Of a stretch of DNA of 64,000 bases, positions 62,601 through 64,000 are shown piece by piece. The translations under genes were made by a program, and so were the position numbers. Location: contig ML976695.1 of the NCBI GenBank assembly GCA_010015655.1, positions 132,276-196,275 of the forward strand. Direction: 5' to 3'. Each line of letters begins with the position of its first letter. The first letter of the stretch is position 1. Below the pieces are notes generated by a model, which was not told the DNA's origin, searched no databases, and was given only the letters and a program-made list of their open reading frames with translations. The DNA is from Bimuria novae-zelandiae CBS 107.79 (lineage: Eukaryota; Ascomycota; Dothideomycetes; Pleosporales; Didymosphaeriaceae).

Positions 62601-63869
62601 AGTACCCAAGGGCTATCGCCAACGCGGCGAGAGAGCTCCACGAGACGTTAACCTAGACCTAACTAATACGAGCTTAATTATTACTAGCAAACGCAATTAA
62701 AAGCAGAAAGATCTAAATAACTTTGTAATTTACACATACGCAATAGCGCTGGGAGCTACACCTCTTATTAACTATTTCTATATATTTTCGACTGAGATTC
62801 GCTCTATACCTACTATAGATAAGATACTAAGAATCTATTAATCGCAGCTGCCACCTCTGCCGAAGGCAATAAAGTAGCTTGAAACACACACATTTAGCAA
62901 TCAATTTCGACGCGCTATAGAGGTTAAGTGGCAAGCTCTACGCGCTAAAGGAGTCTTTAGGAAGACTATAAAAACAAAGGCCTCTGCAGACGCTAAGGTG
63001 CTACCATTAATGTGGATATTCGCATATAAGATCGACGAAGAAGGATACCTCTCACGGTTTAAAGCTTAACTTATTATTCAAGGAGATCTTTAAGCTCTAC
63101 TTAACAACACATACGCTACTACACTCGCAATTCACAACTTTCGCGCTCTTATTATAATCGCCAATTACTTTAGTCTAGAGCTAAAGTAGTACGATGTCCC
63201 TACTGCCTTCCTAAACGCTAAGATCGATCGAAAACTGTACGCTGAAACACCTGAGGCGTTCCGCCATACTATAGGCGAGATCATGCTGGTACTCCGCGCC
63301 CTGTACGGCCTGAAGGAGTCACTAATCCTATGGTATAATAAACTACGTTAACAACTTGTTAAGCTAGGTCTAAAGCTAGTTGAAGGCTTTCCTTGCTTAT
63401 ACACGAGCCGCTGGCTTATCCTATTTGTCTATGTTAACGATATTATCATGGCATATCATTAGTCTAATGCCTATCACCACAGGTCTTTTAAGAAGGATCT
63501 GGTGGACCTATACAACATTAAAGCTATAGGAGACCTTACCTGGTTTCTCGGAATCTATATTATACGCGATCGAGCCCTGCATAAGACGTGACTAGTCTAG
63601 GACGCGTTTATCGACAAGGTATGCGCTTAATTTAGTATTAAAGCTGTGGGCAAGGCTCTAGATATTCTACTAGTAGAGAACTAGCTACTATAGTCTATTA
63701 AGGAGCCTAATTTATCGCGAATAAAGCTCTATTAGTAACTAGTTAGCTCTCTCGCATATATCGCTGTCTGGGGTAGATCTAATGTCGCCCGAACGCACGT
63801 CGTCTTTGCTTGTCACCTTATCAACCCAGGACAGTCACACATCTCGAAAATCCGGAAGACCTGGCGCTA
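59700..63869 (+). pseudogene. Copia gag-pol remnant, heavily stopped
   Basis: Gag lies near 59700-60650 (including a CVCGKRHWYTNYF zinc-knuckle-like stretch near 60538). The protease motif RWIVNPGSNTH near 60966 has the catalytic Asp changed to Asn. Integrase is near 61400-62200 and reverse transcriptase near 62990-63600 (LYGLKES, then FVYVNDII where YVDD is expected). Several stops coincide with those of element 3, for instance TAA, TAG, TAG and TAG between 60184 and 60225. Confidence 0.8.
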
Positions 63870-64000
63870 TGTTGCAGTAGAAAAGATTGTGGAATTCTTC
63901 TGCTGGAGGGTGTACTATCTAGAAGCTACCGAGTATGTATATGTACGAGCGTAAACATCGCTAGTCCCAGATAGGTGTAGCCCTCTCAGAAAGGTGAGTG
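63870..64000 (+). repeat. LTR inserted in Copia element 4, cut by the window end
   Basis: Starts tgttgcagtagaaaag, the same family as the solo LTR at 35929-36118. The flanking sequence before it (ggaagacctggcgcta) continues uninterrupted in element 3, which proves the insertion. Whether it is solo or the start of an element cannot be seen. Confidence 0.88.

Larger units (their letters stand above)
59296..64000 (+). mobile_element. Copia-type LTR retrotransposon 4, 3' end beyond the window
   Basis: 5' LTR 59296-59498 followed by the primer-binding site and a stop-riddled Copia coding region colinear with element 3 but inverted. The internal part is close to element 3 while the LTRs are clearly more divergent (with indels). 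Another LTR has inserted at 63870. Confidence 0.9.

Noticed and set aside
17212..64000. Possible stop-codon reassignment, because TAA and TAG repeatedly replace Gln and Trp in the Copia elements
   Set aside because: Stops replace both Gln and Trp, catalytic Asp residues are also changed to Asn, and neighbouring host genes use normal codes. RIP-type C-to-T and G-to-A mutation explains all of it.
1..64000. Starship giant transposon with captain gene
   Set aside because: Patatin, NLR and HET cargo would fit, but no DUF3435-type tyrosine recombinase motif was found in any long frame.

Overview
The window looks like an accessory, repeat-rich stretch of a filamentous ascomycete (Pezizomycotina) genome. 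The evidence is short introns (43-67 bp) with GTRNGT-type donors and CTAAC-like branch sites, HET/NACHT/WD40 and patatin proteins of the vegetative-incompatibility type, fungal-style small secreted cysteine-rich proteins, and transposons whose Gln and Trp codons have become TAA/TAG/TGA. That last pattern fits repeat-induced point mutation (RIP). I cannot name the species.

Layout. 1-1700: 5' end of a dead hAT transposon on the minus strand. 2713-6608: a two-exon HET-NACHT-WD40 (HNWD) NLR gene on the minus strand; its 126-bp WD40 array is interrupted by an assembly gap. 7269-11885: relics, including a pogo/Fot1 transposase tail, a broken PD-(D/E)XK-like (DUF7924-type) gene, a dynamin fragment, a possible small MADS-like gene and a 360-bp MITE. 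12048-14098: an acidic orphan and an intact nucleoside 2-deoxyribosyltransferase-like gene. 15100-17100: diverged non-coding repeats. 17212-22459: Copia element 1 (minus). 22585-30621: orphans, a truncated deoxyribosyltransferase copy, an F-box pseudogene, two spliced or unspliced uncharacterised genes and a cupredoxin-like surface protein. 30891-33434: an intact 847-residue orphan. 33569-39258: Copia element 2 (plus) with a solo LTR inside its integrase. 39307-44439: a unit bounded by about 548-bp inverted repeats that holds an intact HET gene, a broken patatin gene and a broken F-box/ankyrin gene. 44724-50250: a degenerate protein-kinase homologue, coiled-coil proteins and two small secreted cysteine-rich proteins, most recognisable only after splicing. 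51314-56811: Copia element 3 (minus). 57599-58912: an intact F-box-type gene. 59296-64000: Copia element 4 (plus), running off the window; elements 3 and 4 form a large inverted pair around the F-box gene.

How it fits together. The intact protein genes are of kinds tied to recognition, surface or secretion (NLR, HET, cupredoxin, cysteine-rich proteins), lie between dead transposons, and several have a decayed paralogue nearby. All four Copia elements carry a primer-binding site complementary to the anticodon stem-loop of initiator tRNA-Met, as in half-tRNA-primed Copia elements. No rRNA, tRNA, CRISPR array or housekeeping gene was seen. Function assignments rest on motif recognition by eye; no database search was run.
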